DNA from: Hydractinia symbiolongicarpus | Taxonomy: Eukaryota > Cnidaria > Hydrozoa > Anthoathecata > Hydractiniidae | Length of the DNA stretch: 64,000 nucleotides | NCBI RefSeq assembly: GCF_029227915.1 | Contig: NC_079876.1 | Coordinates: 22,568,001 to 22,632,000, forward strand | Direction of reading: 5' to 3' | Shown here: one piece after another, positions 23,262-31,714 of the stretch | How the letters are laid out: every line of letters begins with the position of its first letter | Numbering within the stretch: the stretch's first letter is position 1 | The notes under the pieces: model-generated | Database searches by the model: none | The model's input: only the letters and a program-made list of their open reading frames with translations | Told to the model about the DNA's origin: nothing | Position numbers and translations under genes: made by a program

Positions 23262-24898
23262 CGTAGTACCCTTTGTCAACGCTGTCGACAGGACCCGCAA
23301 CACGTATTCCGAGGATGAAATTGACATTTTGAAAGATGCCGTGAGTATACCAGGCGTATCGATGCGCTATGTCCTGAACAAATCCCTGCGCTTGAACCCT
23401 GAGATAGAGCTGTATGCACCGGGGGACCCCTGCACGCACAAATGTCAAGACAATTGCTTCAAAGCCCGATGTAAGGCCTGCATAGAGGTTAAAGAAGCGT
23501 GCGACGAGTGTACCAAGAACGAGGCCTATGAGCTCCTGCAAACGGCATGGTAGGTGGCCCCGTGATCGTCTTTTGCAGGTACCACGAGAGGGATGTGACA
23601 GGTATAAGATCTCACATCTATAACGAGCCCAGCAAATGTAAGACCATTCTCAGGTATGATGTCAACATGCTCTACCCGAGTACCTTGCTGCATGACTTCC
23701 CATGCGGTAAGGAGAAGCTTGTTAGGGTTGCTGAACCCACAAAGAGATTGGCAGCTCTAGAACAAGGCATTCTAGATGGCTCACTTTTCGGTTTTGGACA
23801 AGTTGATATCGAAGTGCCTCAAGAGCTGTACGACAAATTCAACGAAATGTCTCCGCTAATTGTGGTCAAAGAGATACCCGATGAAGCCATTCCAGAGCAC
23901 ATGCGCGAGTACTTGCTCAAGACTGGGCGCAAACGTGTTCCTGGAACGAGGAGGCTCTTAGGCTTGATGAAAGCAGAGAGGATCTTGCTGTACGCACCCG
24001 TGCTCAAATGGTACCTAGGGCATGGGCTAAAAGTCACGGCGTGTTACCGGTTCCTCAAGTACTCACGCGGTAAACCAATCGCGTGGTTTCCGGAAGAAAT
24101 TGCTGATACGAGACGTCAAGCTAATAAAGACCCCGACAAACATATCGCGGGCGACACTGCCAAGTTGAAAGGGAATAGTTTTTATGGAAAAATGATCGAG
24201 GACTTGGCAAGGCATGCCAATACTAGCTTCGCGAGAAATGAAAAAGAGGTCAATGCGGCAATGAGGAGCCCCTATCTCGAAGACCTTGAAGAGATTGGAG
24301 ATGCTTATGAATTAAGAAGGGGTAAGCAAGGGGTTAGCATCGATCGAGCCTATCAGTGTGGAATTGCCGTATACCAATTGGCAAAATTCGCATGCTGGAA
24401 TTTTATTATGACTTTCTCGACAAGTACGTGGACCGTCGAGACTTTGAATATGTGTATATGGACACGGATAGCGCCTATTTTGCTATCTCGGGGGAAGAGC
24501 TGCGAGATATCGTTCGCCTTGAACTCCTCAAGCAGTATGATGCTGATGTGAAAGACTGGCTCGTCACCGACAAACACTCCAGTCGAACGGGAGGTTTGTT
24601 TAAACTCGAATTCAATGGTTGCTTTGACGGCCAAGTGTTACTTCGTTGAGGGTAAACAGGGTACGAAGTTCTCATGTAAAGGAATGTCAAAGAGACAGAA
24701 TGAAGTAACGTTGGATAGGTATATGGGGGTTTTGAAGGGTAGTTTGAAAAACGTAGGCTTCCGGGTGCACAAACAAGGCATGGTCACGTACCAGCAAAAC
24801 AAGCTGGGACTCTCGGCTTTTTATGACAAAAGAGTTGTACATGAGGATAACGTGCACACCTCTCCACTCATGTGAGAATAGTGGGGGTTTGTCCAATA

Positions 24899-24923
24899 TT
24901 TTATGAAGCTATGCTTCATAAAA
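24899..24923. terminator. Hairpin after PolB (11-bp stem, 3-nt loop)
   Basis: TTTTATGAAGC and GCTTCATAAAA pair perfectly around TAT, ~25 bases after the PolB stop. It is one of a series of hairpins at gene ends in this element; a 3'-end signal is inferred. Confidence 0.6.
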
Positions 24924-24924
24924 G

Positions 24925-25455
24925 TAACAACAAATTGAGGTTAAAAAATGTACACAATGCAAACAACCCAAATTACTGGGGAATTTCAAAATTAAAAACA
25001 AAGGCAAAAACAAAGGCCAGTACACAAAAATGTGCATCAAATGCCTCGATAGTAAGAAGGCCTCGAAAGAGCGTGCAAAATGCCAACATAAAAAAGAAAA
25101 ATGCCCCATATGTGATTTTCCCAGGTATCAGCACAATCTTATTCTAACCAGGATTAGGCATGCTCTAAATAATGATACAGAGATTGCCTCTCAAGAGTAT
25201 CTGTGGTGCGGTATTTGTACCTTCATTGGTCATATCCAAGCCCAATTCAAAGACGGTATGTGCTAGGGCAACCGAGGGTCCTGGGAATTTGAACACGGGA
25301 TCCCGATTAAATATAGAGAAAATGGTGAATATCCAAGCGAAGCGGTACAACTCGCTAGACTCCATTACACAAATATGCAGCCGATGTGGATCGCAGATAA
25401 TCAAACCAAGGGCAATCGACATATCTGCCTAAAGTCGGTCGCGTTGAATAGATTT
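24925..25455 (+). pseudogene. HNH endonuclease-like protein with Cys-rich N-terminus
   Basis: Plus-strand segments read MCIKCLDSKKASKERAKCQH, then KKEKCPICDFPRYQH (zinc-binding CxxC/CxxH pairs) and LILTRIRHALNNDTEI. QEYLWCGICTFIGHIQAQF-KDGMC follows. After a stop (25264-25266) the same frame continues with GSWEFEHGIPIKY, then LARLHYTNMQPMWIADNQTK and GNR. The H..P / N-x-x-P-x-W..N-x-x-K-G pattern is that of HNH endonucleases carried by giant viruses and phages. Here EFEH stands where an acidic-His pair is expected. Homing or recombination functions are known for the superfamily; its job here is unknown. A second related copy lies on the minus strand at 27902-28200. Confidence 0.6.
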
Positions 25456-25939
25456 TTTTCTTCATAACTTTGAGTAACTTCCCATCGATATGAGGACGAT
25501 ATAAAACAGGTTTAAACTCATTTGCCTCATACATTCAAAAATGTTTATCATTTTTTGAATGGTCGAGAGATTTTCTTTAATAAGCAAAAGACCAAACCGG
25601 CGATGCGTGGATTTTCACACAGGTAGTACTCAAGGTGATACTGAATAGATATATACGAAGCTCGATATATATTAAAATTGTGGGAGGAGGGCTTAGGTCC
25701 TGGCTGAAGGTTAGGGCGTGCACGGGCGAGGGTACGTACTAGCTGGAGGCGGCCGTCTCGTCCCGGTTTCTCCCGCGCTGTGCCATGACGGGAAAAATTG
25801 TGCCAAATGCCGGTTAAATTGCACGACATTCTGTAAAGAGTATAAAGAGCAAGTATGCTCCCTTTTAACCCTCTGGGTTAAAAAACCAAAAAAAAAAAAA
25901 AAACCAGAGGGTGGTGCGGGTGTTTTGCTTTAAAAAAAC
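25456..25939. other. Intergenic spacer with hairpin and poly-A run
   Basis: No gene recognised. It contains an A15 run inside the loop of the 25868-25912 hairpin. Confidence 0.5.
25868..25912. terminator. Hairpin after HNH gene (9-bp stem, large A-rich loop)
   Basis: ACCCTCTGG (25868-25876) pairs with CCAGAGGGT (25904-25912), with an additional GGTT/AACC possibility in the A-rich loop. It lies between the HNH-like gene and the next rightward gene. Confidence 0.5.
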
Positions 25940-26032
25940 ATGCCATGCGAAATATGCCTATATATCGCTATACTGTTACCATACATCTTGATATCCACCT
26001 TCCTCTATCGCTATAGACTAATAATAAATACA

Positions 26033-26563
26033 ATGTCCGATCTCGCTAAAATATTCGATGTAGTTGATACACCAGCCTCTGACAAACCAGCTGTTGACAA
26101 GCGCCAGGCGCTGAAGGATGTCATACGTCTCGGTACGAAGAAGCACCTCTTGCCTAATAAGTGTACCGAAGCCTTCGTTGATAAGGCCTCACCTGAGGCA
26201 GTCGATAAGATCTATACGGAGTTCCTCCAACGTGAGATTCAAGAAAAAGGAGAGACTACCGCCAAGGCCCTCTCCTCGCAAGCTATTAGCCTATACGCGA
26301 AAGTTGTCGATAATGTTGTTCCGATATATGCTACCGAACGTCTGCGAAGAGATATTGAAGAGGATCTCATCATCAGAGACTCTATGACTGACCTGGGCAT
26401 TCTCGTATTCTCTACCTTCGGGAAGTTTCTCGCCCCGCTCTTGCTAGTTGCTCACACTCTTAATAATGTGGATATATCGAAGCTGTCCAAGGTGGTTGAA
26501 GAGAAGGTTGATGAAGATAAAGAAAACAATGGGAAACAGTCTTTCGAAAATACGATTGAATAA
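26033..26563 (+). CDS. Unknown Polinton-like element protein with C-terminal hydrophobic segment
   Basis: 176 residues from MSDLAKIFDVVDT (ATG 26033). An upstream in-frame ATG at 25940 would add a hydrophobic leader but is less likely. The protein is charged and probably helical (LQREIQEKGETTAKALSS), with one hydrophobic segment near residues 130-150 (FGKFLAPLLLVAH) and an acidic C-terminus. I recognise no family. The ORF is intact and overlaps the next gene (ATG 26529) by 35 bases in another frame, as in compact viral gene clusters. A small membrane or scaffold-type virion protein is possible but unproven. Confidence 0.6.
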   Translation: MSDLAKIFDVVDTPASDKPAVDKRQALKDVIRLGTKKHLLPNKCTEAFVDKASPEAVDKIYTEFLQREIQEKGETTAKALSSQAISLYAKVVDNVVPIYATERLRRDIEEDLIIRDSMTDLGILVFSTFGKFLAPLLLVAHTLNNVDISKLSKVVEEKVDEDKENNGKQSFENTIE

Positions 26564-27130
26564 TTATGAACTCTATGAAAGAGTAATAAACGAGGCTAGA
26601 AAATTATCCAAAATGCCACCCATGGGCTATTCGGACTGGTGCGGCTTAACTGGGGACGAGTACCCGTGCTGAGATGCTGCATCAAGGCAGAATCTACTAC
26701 CGGTTATTGCTCTACTTGCCTGGAGAATTTTAGATTTAGAAATGGGAAGTACTATGAAGGTTTTGTATATCCGGATGATGACGAGCTATTAGACAGAGTA
26801 GCCTCGGGCAAAAAAACCATGGGCGACAATCCCGACGGAATATATAGATGAGGATCTCGAAGATGAAGTGCTCGGGGCATGCTCTGCCACGAGATCATCA
26901 AGGATAAAGACCTAAGGCTCTCGGATCTAGCAGACCTAAAGAAAATAGGCGATATGCTCAACATTCAAATCGAGGATAGGGCATTGGTTGACACCATCGA
27001 CCTTGCTAGCCAGCCAAATGTTATCAAGGGAATCGTCTATGGCTATCCATTCTACACCCTACATCCTTATGATTATACCCGCCTTCATCCGATTGACTCC
27101 AACGATGATGATGACCTTGACGATGATTAA
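26529..27130 (+). pseudogene. Putative N-myristoylated, acidic-tailed protein, frameshifted
   Basis: The ATG at 26529 begins MGNSLSK, a good N-myristoylation consensus (Gly2, Ser at position 4, basic residue after). The frame then runs NNYELYERVINEARKLSKM and hits a stop near 26672. Reading continues in a second frame (CCIKAESTTGYCSTCLENF, YYEGFVYPDDDELLDRVASG) and, after another shift near 26850, in HEIIKDKDLRLSDLADLKK to the acidic end DDDDLDDD (stop 27128-27130). It could be one decayed gene or two adjacent genes; the consistent coding character favours one. Family unknown. Myristoylation would suggest membrane association. Confidence 0.5.
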
Positions 27131-27152
27131 AGGGATGTTGCTCGGGTAGGTA

Positions 27153-27178
27153 TTAACGTGAACCACAGGTTCACGTTA
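27153..27178. terminator. Hairpin at convergent gene ends (11-bp stem)
   Basis: TAACGTGAACC and GGTTCACGTTA pair perfectly around a 4-base loop, 22 bases beyond the stop of the rightward cluster. It is also at the end of the leftward block, so it could serve both strands. Confidence 0.6.
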
Positions 27179-27407
27179 ACTGCCACAAAAATTACGCTCA
27201 AACGTATCGGTTAAGCGGCGTCGTTATAAAAACGGCACCTATCAAGTGGCCATCAGACTCGAGAAATTTACCATTCTTTAGCATGTCCCCAGAAGGTATA
27301 TAATACGATATAAGGACGTTAAAAATGCTCTGCATAAGAAGGTTAATATTGACCCCCTTTATCCAGACACGGTTTCAAGGCGTCGAAACCACGCCACGGA
27401 TCACGCT

Positions 27408-27441
27408 TGTAAGGGGAGGGGCTCTAAACCCCTCCCTTACT
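27408..27441. terminator. GC-rich hairpin, ~12-bp stem with one bulge
   Basis: GTAAGGGGAGGGG pairs with CCCCTCCCTTAC around CTCTAAA with one bulged G. It is located between the two copies of the leftward gene end. Confidence 0.5.
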
Positions 27442-27489
27442 GAGAGTCAAAATTGACATGCGTCGGTGCCACCGACACATATCAACTCG

Positions 27490-27510
27490 GTTCCCCCGCT
27501 GCGGGGGAAC
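27490..27510. terminator. Perfect GC hairpin, 10-bp stem, 1-nt loop
   Basis: GTTCCCCCGC and GCGGGGGAAC flank a single T. It lies a few tens of bases past the minus-strand stop near 27530. Confidence 0.6.
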
Positions 27511-27901
27511 CAGTGAAATAACCATCTGACTCGTGAAATTCACCACTCTTTAACATGCTCCGGAGGTACTTCAACATCGTCTGGTATTAGCATCAATTCC
27601 TCTGCCACAAAGCTTCAATCAGGCCCGTCTTTCAAATAGTACAGGAGACGTGTACCTGTCACAATACGGTCGAGTCTATATGTCTTTTTGCTCCACTAAG
27701 CGTCCGTTGCACGTCTTTAGCATCACCGTGCTCTTCTCCGGGTTGCAGCAAGTACAAGTATAGATCGTCGTCGTGGGGAAGGTTTTTCTTCAGGATGGCC
27801 TTTGCTTTTCGTAAGCGGGACCTCGTCGAGCTTGATCGCTTTTGAAGGTTTTATACCAATCATCGCGGTCTTGGTGTTGTTCAAACTTTCACGGTAGTAT
27901 A

Positions 27902-28205
27902 CTAGTGCTTAACCCATGTACTACTTTGTTCATCACTAATGCGTTTATAGCAGCGCCTGCTACGAGGACGCCGATTGTTGCCATGTTTATTCTGTGATGA
28001 AGCGGTTGCTTTTAGATTGTTCTCACTCGCCCACATAGGTTGAGTATTGGTGCAGTGTAACCGTCTCGCTACTTCATCAAGCGTTGGAGCATTACCATTT
28101 TCTTGATATTGTAGTGAGATTTTCTGGTAAATATGCCACTCTCCATAATTCTCCCATGTCATGCCCTGAAAAACATCACAATAGTGCGGCGCTGTATGGC
28201 TATGC
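27902..28205 (-). pseudogene. Second HNH endonuclease-like gene, truncated
   Basis: The minus-strand frame reads HYCDVFQGMTWENYGEWHIY, then QKISLQYQENGNAPTLDEVA, RRLHCTNTQPMWASENNLK. This is the C-terminal HNH half. GMTWENYGEW precedes the active site, and TNTQPMW..N is the later part. At the expected Asp-His of the active site the sequence has Tyr-Gln (HIYQK), so the nuclease would be dead. The N-terminal Cys-rich half is absent. It is related to 24925-25455 in the same element but on the opposite strand, suggesting duplication within the lineage. After NLKATASSQ the C-terminus is basic and probably out of frame. Confidence 0.55.
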
Positions 28206-28226
28206 TACTGAGCCTGAACACAACGA

Positions 28227-28646
28227 TTAGCCGCCAGCCGATTCATGAGGGGTGGATGATATATGATATATGATGATATATATACGCGTACGAATAGCCT
28301 CGTCCTCGGAAATGGATATACTCTCCCACTCTTCCCTTGTCAATGGTCCTCCAAATGCTCTTAATTTAACCCAATGCGGAGCTGCGGGGCCTTTGTAATA
28401 TTCTCTCATTAACAAAAACGATAATTCAAATCTACAATCATGCCCCCTTTTATCCAGAATGAACACGCAGTAACACCTATTGGAACAGAACCAACCATAT
28501 GTGTCGTAATAACCACGCTTGGGATCATGTGGGCTATGTTGTATATCACCACACATGTTCTCGTTGATGGAGTACACCGGTTTTGCAATCACTTTTCAGC
28601 GCACCCATCATCATCAGGAAAAACGGCAACGTATTTCAACGTCATG
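28227..28646 (-). pseudogene. Unknown Cys-rich protein (FCS-type finger?)
   Basis: ATG near 28646 begins MTLKYVAVFPDDDGCAE. After a one-base shift near 28595 the frame continues KPVYSINENMCGDIQHSPHD, then GYYDTYGWFCSNRCYCVFIL and FELSFLLMREYYKGPAAPHW. The spacing of Cys residues around WFCSNRC resembles FCS/MYM-type zinc fingers, but I cannot assign a family. It lies between the HNH remnant and the major capsid, all on the minus strand. It is broken by at least one frameshift. Confidence 0.45.
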
Positions 28647-28722
28647 ATCTATAACTTTTGAGCACCAGTATCACATGAATCCTTTGACTTGTATTTTTTC
28701 CATTTCCATTTTTTTTGTTGTT

Positions 28723-28749
28723 GTTGTGTCTACATTTAGCAGACACAAC
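28723..28749. terminator. Hairpin after major capsid gene (9-bp stem)
   Basis: GTTGTGTCT pairs with AGACACAAC around a 9-base loop, ~50 bases beyond the end of the capsid reading frame in its direction of transcription. Confidence 0.6.
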
Positions 28750-28800
28750 CCTTGGCCACATCTTAGTGTTCGATCGAGTGGAGGCGCCCGTCCAGAATAT

Positions 28801-30018
28801 TCAGCTGCGCATCTTGAAGCAAGTACACGTAGCAATTGATATCCCTAGTCCATCTGCCTTCTTAGTTATGTGGTGTGTAATGCCATCGTTACCACGTTGG
28901 AGAGGTCTGCCAGTACCGTGCAGGTTGTTATCGCGGCTACTGCGGAAGTCAATGAATAACGCGTATCTGGTGGTGAAAAATTGTCCTACTGTCACTTGGT
29001 GCTTATCGTGACTACCAAACAGGTTCACGATCTGTTCAATGTGATCGTTCGGTAACATTCCATGTGAATATAGCTGAGAGGGCTTACCCTTCGCAGTGAT
29101 CAAGACTTTCATTATTTTTGGATTGTAGAACGCCTCATTCATCCCAGTGTAACGTTTCTGCTTCGAAGGGTCTATAAATAGTAGAAGTATACCCTTGAGG
29201 CTCTTGGCGGGGGTATCGACTTGCAAGTTGTAGCTGGTATCACTTTTCTTCATCGTTACTATCTTGTTGCGGAATATACGCTCATAGGGCAGGGCCAATC
29301 TCGAGTATCGTGACATCATGGCACTCGCGAGTTCTTCATTGGTTACCTGATCGAACATTAGCTCTATGTTTGAGATCTTATATGTAGCATCCGCTGCCTT
29401 AGCCGCTGTAGACCCTACGGCTGGTGTACCAGCATCTTTGATAACTTGATCATAAGGCGCGAACCGTATACTAAATTGGAGCCTATCGTGTAGACCTGCC
29501 AGATAGAATGGTAATGCGCTTGCCAGCTCGAAAAATTTGCCGTGTGGGATGCAAAAAGTATTCCCGTAGGCCTCAGCTATCAGCTATCAGCTATCGCATA
29601 CCCCGAGGTGGAGTAGGGGTTCTCGTACTGGGAAAAGCCTCCTTCGTATGGCATAGGTACCTTCATTCTCGCGAGAATACGCCTCATGTGGTAGTACACG
29701 TGGAATTTGAAAATGGATTGAACAAAGGGTACGGAACCACTCATGTGCTTGGCAGAGATCCCCAACGCCGTTGTCGCGCAAAATTCACCTGGATGTTCCA
29801 ATAGTTCAGGGCTTGCCCCTCCCATTTAAACTCACAGGATCGTTCAGCAGGTTAGTGGGAACTTTGATGGGGTACTTGGTGAACTGTGGGAAGGCCACGG
29901 AAATGTGCTGAGTCGTAAACACGTAGAGGTCCTGATGCTCCAAGTTAGTTACACCGAGAGGCCGCTCACCTCTGTTGGACTTGTACTTTGCTCTAGGATT
30001 ATACGAGTAAATGTTCAT
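28801..30018 (-). pseudogene. Major capsid protein (double jelly-roll), frameshifted
   Basis: About 400 residues in three frames. 30018-29822 begins MNIYSYNPRAKYKSNRGERP and contains PVSLNGRG. 29825-29580 contains MRRILARMKVPMPYEG. 29558-28801 contains CIPHGKFFELASALPFYLAG, RLQFSIRFAPYDQV, MMSRYSRLALPYERIF and DFRSSRDNNLHGTGR. The order and character match the hexon-like major capsid of Polintons and adintoviruses, which forms the icosahedral shell. The breaks (near 29822 and 29590, the latter at three copies of a CTATCAG-type 7-mer) abolish it. The start codon lies inside the palindrome shared with the divergent minor capsid gene. Confidence 0.8.
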
Positions 30019-30037
30019 GTTTCTTTAAAGAAACATG
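30016..30037. promoter_or_regulatory. Perfect 22-bp palindrome containing both divergent capsid start codons
   Basis: CATGTTTCTTT is followed directly by its reverse complement. The major capsid ATG (minus strand) is bases 30018-30016 and the minor capsid ATG (plus strand) is 30035-30037. Only 16 bases separate the start codons. Either a shared symmetrical promoter/operator or a structural constraint is implied by the position; function is inferred. Confidence 0.8.
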
Positions 30038-30690
30038 AGGCAACTGTATGTTACAGACATTTCGAACCCCACGATATTCAAACCTCATCTAAGGGAGGAC
30101 ACGAGGATCGCTCTGAAGTCTCTGAGTATCCGGCCTAGGTGTGTGAACCTCTTCACTAAGAGCGAGATCAACATCCATAAGGCGGGGTCTAAGCCGACGG
30201 AAATCTCCATCTCAATTGCGCTGGGTTTGTATAGAATCGAGGATCTCGCGACCATAATCAACGACCAAGCGAGAGGGAGGATCAAGCTCTTCGTACTCAG
30301 GAACGGGGTATGTAGACTCCGTGTCAACGATGGATACGATGTCATAATCGATCAAGCACTGCAGGACCTTATGGGACGGGTCTTCGATAACAAGGTAAAG
30401 TTTACCAAAGGCGACCACAATAGCATCTACAAGACTGACGTTCACCAGCGGCTGAGACTCGTATGCTCCCAGCCGGATCCGGATTATTCTCTTCTAAATG
30501 GTAAGAAATCCAATATACTAGCAATACTCCCTATCAAAGAGCTTACTGCTTGGGGAGATATGGTGACATGGAGTTTCGACACTCTCTCTTAAACGTTCAA
30601 CGGAAAGGCTGGAGTTCATGCTCATCAACTAGTATCAAGACAATAAGAACCCTTTCGTTGGAATTACCATGCACTTGCTCATAGAACAAA
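30035..30690 (+). pseudogene. Minor capsid (penton-like) protein, frameshifted near the C-terminus
   Basis: The frame 30035-30592 encodes 185 residues starting MRQLYVTDISNPTIFKPHLR. It has ISISIALGLYRIEDLATIIN and VKFTKGDHNSIYKTD, a beta-rich pattern. The end is displaced: another frame continues TERLEFMLIN, a TAG, then YQDNKNPFVGITMHLLIEQ. By position (divergent from the hexon-like gene) and composition it is the penton/minor capsid of Polinton-type elements, which forms the vertices. It probably ended in a stop overlapping the ATG at 30690 of the next gene. Confidence 0.65.
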
Positions 30691-31333
30691 TGACAGACAT
30701 TGCTAACCTTTATCCGAGCCTACCTAGTGGTCCTCATGAGGGGGAGACTGATGAAAGTCAAGTGTACAGACTCAAAAAAATAGAGGAGGTGGAACAATAT
30801 CTACGTAATGAGATTAAAGAGCGGGACAAACTCGCCAAAAAGTTCAAAATGCACGGTACGTGGGTTAGATACATCGATCATGGTCTGCTGGCCGTAAGTG
30901 TCATTACTTCGGGTGTTGGGATTGGAAGTATGTTATCCGGAATTGGTGTATCATTGGCCGTAGCCATGGGAGGCATCACCATAGCTGTGGGATTGGGTCA
31001 AGCAGGTCTGAAAAATGCTGGTAAGAGGCTAGATATCAAAAGCGAGAAGCACGAGGGTATAAGGTTGCTGGCGGAGACCAAACTCAACTCCGTTATCGAC
31101 CTTATCAGTAGAGCTGTGGAGAATGGGGTTATTAGTGATTATGAATTTAGCTTAATTATGCAGGAAAAGCAACGCTATGTGCTGCTCAAGGAGCAAATAC
31201 GTCAGAGAACCAAAAAAACCTTGAGTCGCTTGATGAACGAGAGAGAAAGCAGCTAGTCGAGAAGGGACGCGAGGAGGGTAAACAGGAGTTTATGAAAAAA
31301 CTTCAATCTGTTCAACATGTAAGCGGTATCTAG
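30690..31333 (+). pseudogene. Membrane protein with two adjacent hydrophobic helices
   Basis: From MTDIANLYPSLPSGPHEGET the protein has an acidic coiled-coil region (KKIEEVEQYLRNEIKERDKL). Two hydrophobic stretches follow (LLAVSVITSGVGIGSMLSGI and VSLAVAMGGITIAVGLG), then a charged C-terminal coiled coil. The frame ends at 31256, but a one-base change at an A7 run near 31205 would let it continue ESLDERERKQLVEKGREEGK to a stop at 31331-31333; that segment is clearly coding. Such short two-helix proteins are common neighbours of the capsid genes in Polintons and may be virion membrane proteins. That role is inferred. Confidence 0.6.
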
Positions 31334-31353
31334 ATGAGCCGCCGACTTATTCA

Positions 31354-31385
31354 TAATCTAGTGTGTTGTTCAACATACTAGATTA
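31354..31385. terminator. Hairpin at convergent ends of membrane and SAP genes (15-bp stem)
   Basis: TAATCTAGTGTGTTG pairs with CAACATACTAGATTA around TT, with one G-T position that would be a G-U wobble in RNA. The SAP gene's TAG stop (31378-31380) lies within the right arm. Confidence 0.65.
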
Positions 31386-31671
31386 ATTGATTGCTGCGCG
31401 AATTGAGCAATTCTCCAGTATCTGCGTCTATCAGCAAGCCTCCATCATGTATCACTCGTCTACGCTTCTCCTTAGGGTCTCTCGACCATTGTTTAAGACG
31501 CTTATCCAATGCTATCATTGAACATGGTTCGCAGTAGGGTCCATCGGTTTGAGTGGAGGCATCCTTGTATTTAACCTTACGAATCGCCTCGATAAGGGTG
31601 GCCTTATTCATGGTTGAAATGTTACGGATACCTAACGCCTTGGCTTCCTTTTTTAATTCGGTAATGAACAT
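31378..31671 (-). CDS. SAP-motif protein
   Basis: 97 residues from MFITELKKEAKALGIRNIST; the ATG at 31671 is chosen because sequence further upstream is the intergenic hairpin. Residues 1-35 (ELKKEAKALGI...MNKATLIEAIRKV) match the SAP helix-extension-helix DNA-binding motif. The middle holds CEPC, and the C-terminus is basic (DPKEKRRR) and ends NSRSNQLI. SAP motifs bind AT-rich DNA. In a virus-like element it may act in genome packaging or replication; this is inferred. The ORF is intact and convergent with the membrane protein gene. Confidence 0.65.
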   Translation of the reverse strand: MFITELKKEAKALGIRNISTMNKATLIEAIRKVKYKDASTQTDGPYCEPCSMIALDKRLKQWSRDPKEKRRRVIHDGGLLIDADTGELLNSRSNQLI

Positions 31672-31675
31672 GTTG

Positions 31676-31699
31676 TATATGGTTGGGAACAACCATATA
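31676..31699. terminator. Hairpin between DNA-binding-type gene and SAP gene (10-bp stem)
   Basis: TATATGGTTG pairs with CAACCATATA around GGAA. It lies between the stop of the upstream minus gene (31715) and the SAP start (31671). Confidence 0.6.
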
Positions 31700-31714
31700 A
31701 CGCTTTTTTTTGGT

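Larger units (their letters stand above)
16203..24875 (+). pseudogene. Protein-primed family B DNA polymerase, broken and split by a LINE
   Basis: Replicates the element by protein priming in known Polintons. Here 16203-17312 gives the N-terminal extension, including an AxxDRLRSV-like priming-region segment and an OTU-like block (DNLCFWRCLA, NGHCFYI). An in-frame TAA (17310-17312) cuts a CEACT zinc finger. 17313-18527 continues in the same frame into the exonuclease part (VIGFNSGKYDINLIKRYF). A LINE occupies 18528-23261. Beyond it the gene resumes in other frames: DVNMLYPST near 23660, KLKGNSFYGK near 24170, YVYMDTDSAYF near 24450 (Pol motifs A, B and C) and CKGMSKRQNE near 24690. Frame changes occur near 23545, 24375 and 24615. 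Catalytic residues are still visible, but no functional protein can be made. Confidence 0.9.
27240..27860 (-). pseudogene. Decayed minus-strand gene of unknown function, C-terminus duplicated
   Basis: Minus-strand frames read DDDLYLYLLQPGEEHGDAKD, QRTLSGAKRHIDS, then TGTRLLYYLKDGPD, a stop, and EELMLIPDDVEVPPEHVKEW ending in TGA near 27530. A diverged copy of the final segment (GHAKEW, stop, then the same downstream bases) recurs near 27275. So the 3' end with its trailing hairpin was duplicated, or two related genes lie in tandem. No family recognised. Frameshifts and stops make it nonfunctional. Confidence 0.45.

Noticed and set aside
25548-25933. Open frames in the spacer after the HNH gene
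   Set aside because: Short, on both strands, with no family features, overlapping a hairpin and poly-A run.
31195-31215. Programmed -1 ribosomal frameshift at an A7 run in the membrane protein gene
   Set aside because: The continuing frame is +1 relative to the upstream frame, and the codon phase does not fit a canonical slippery heptamer. Many neighbouring genes also carry indels, so a mutation is simpler.
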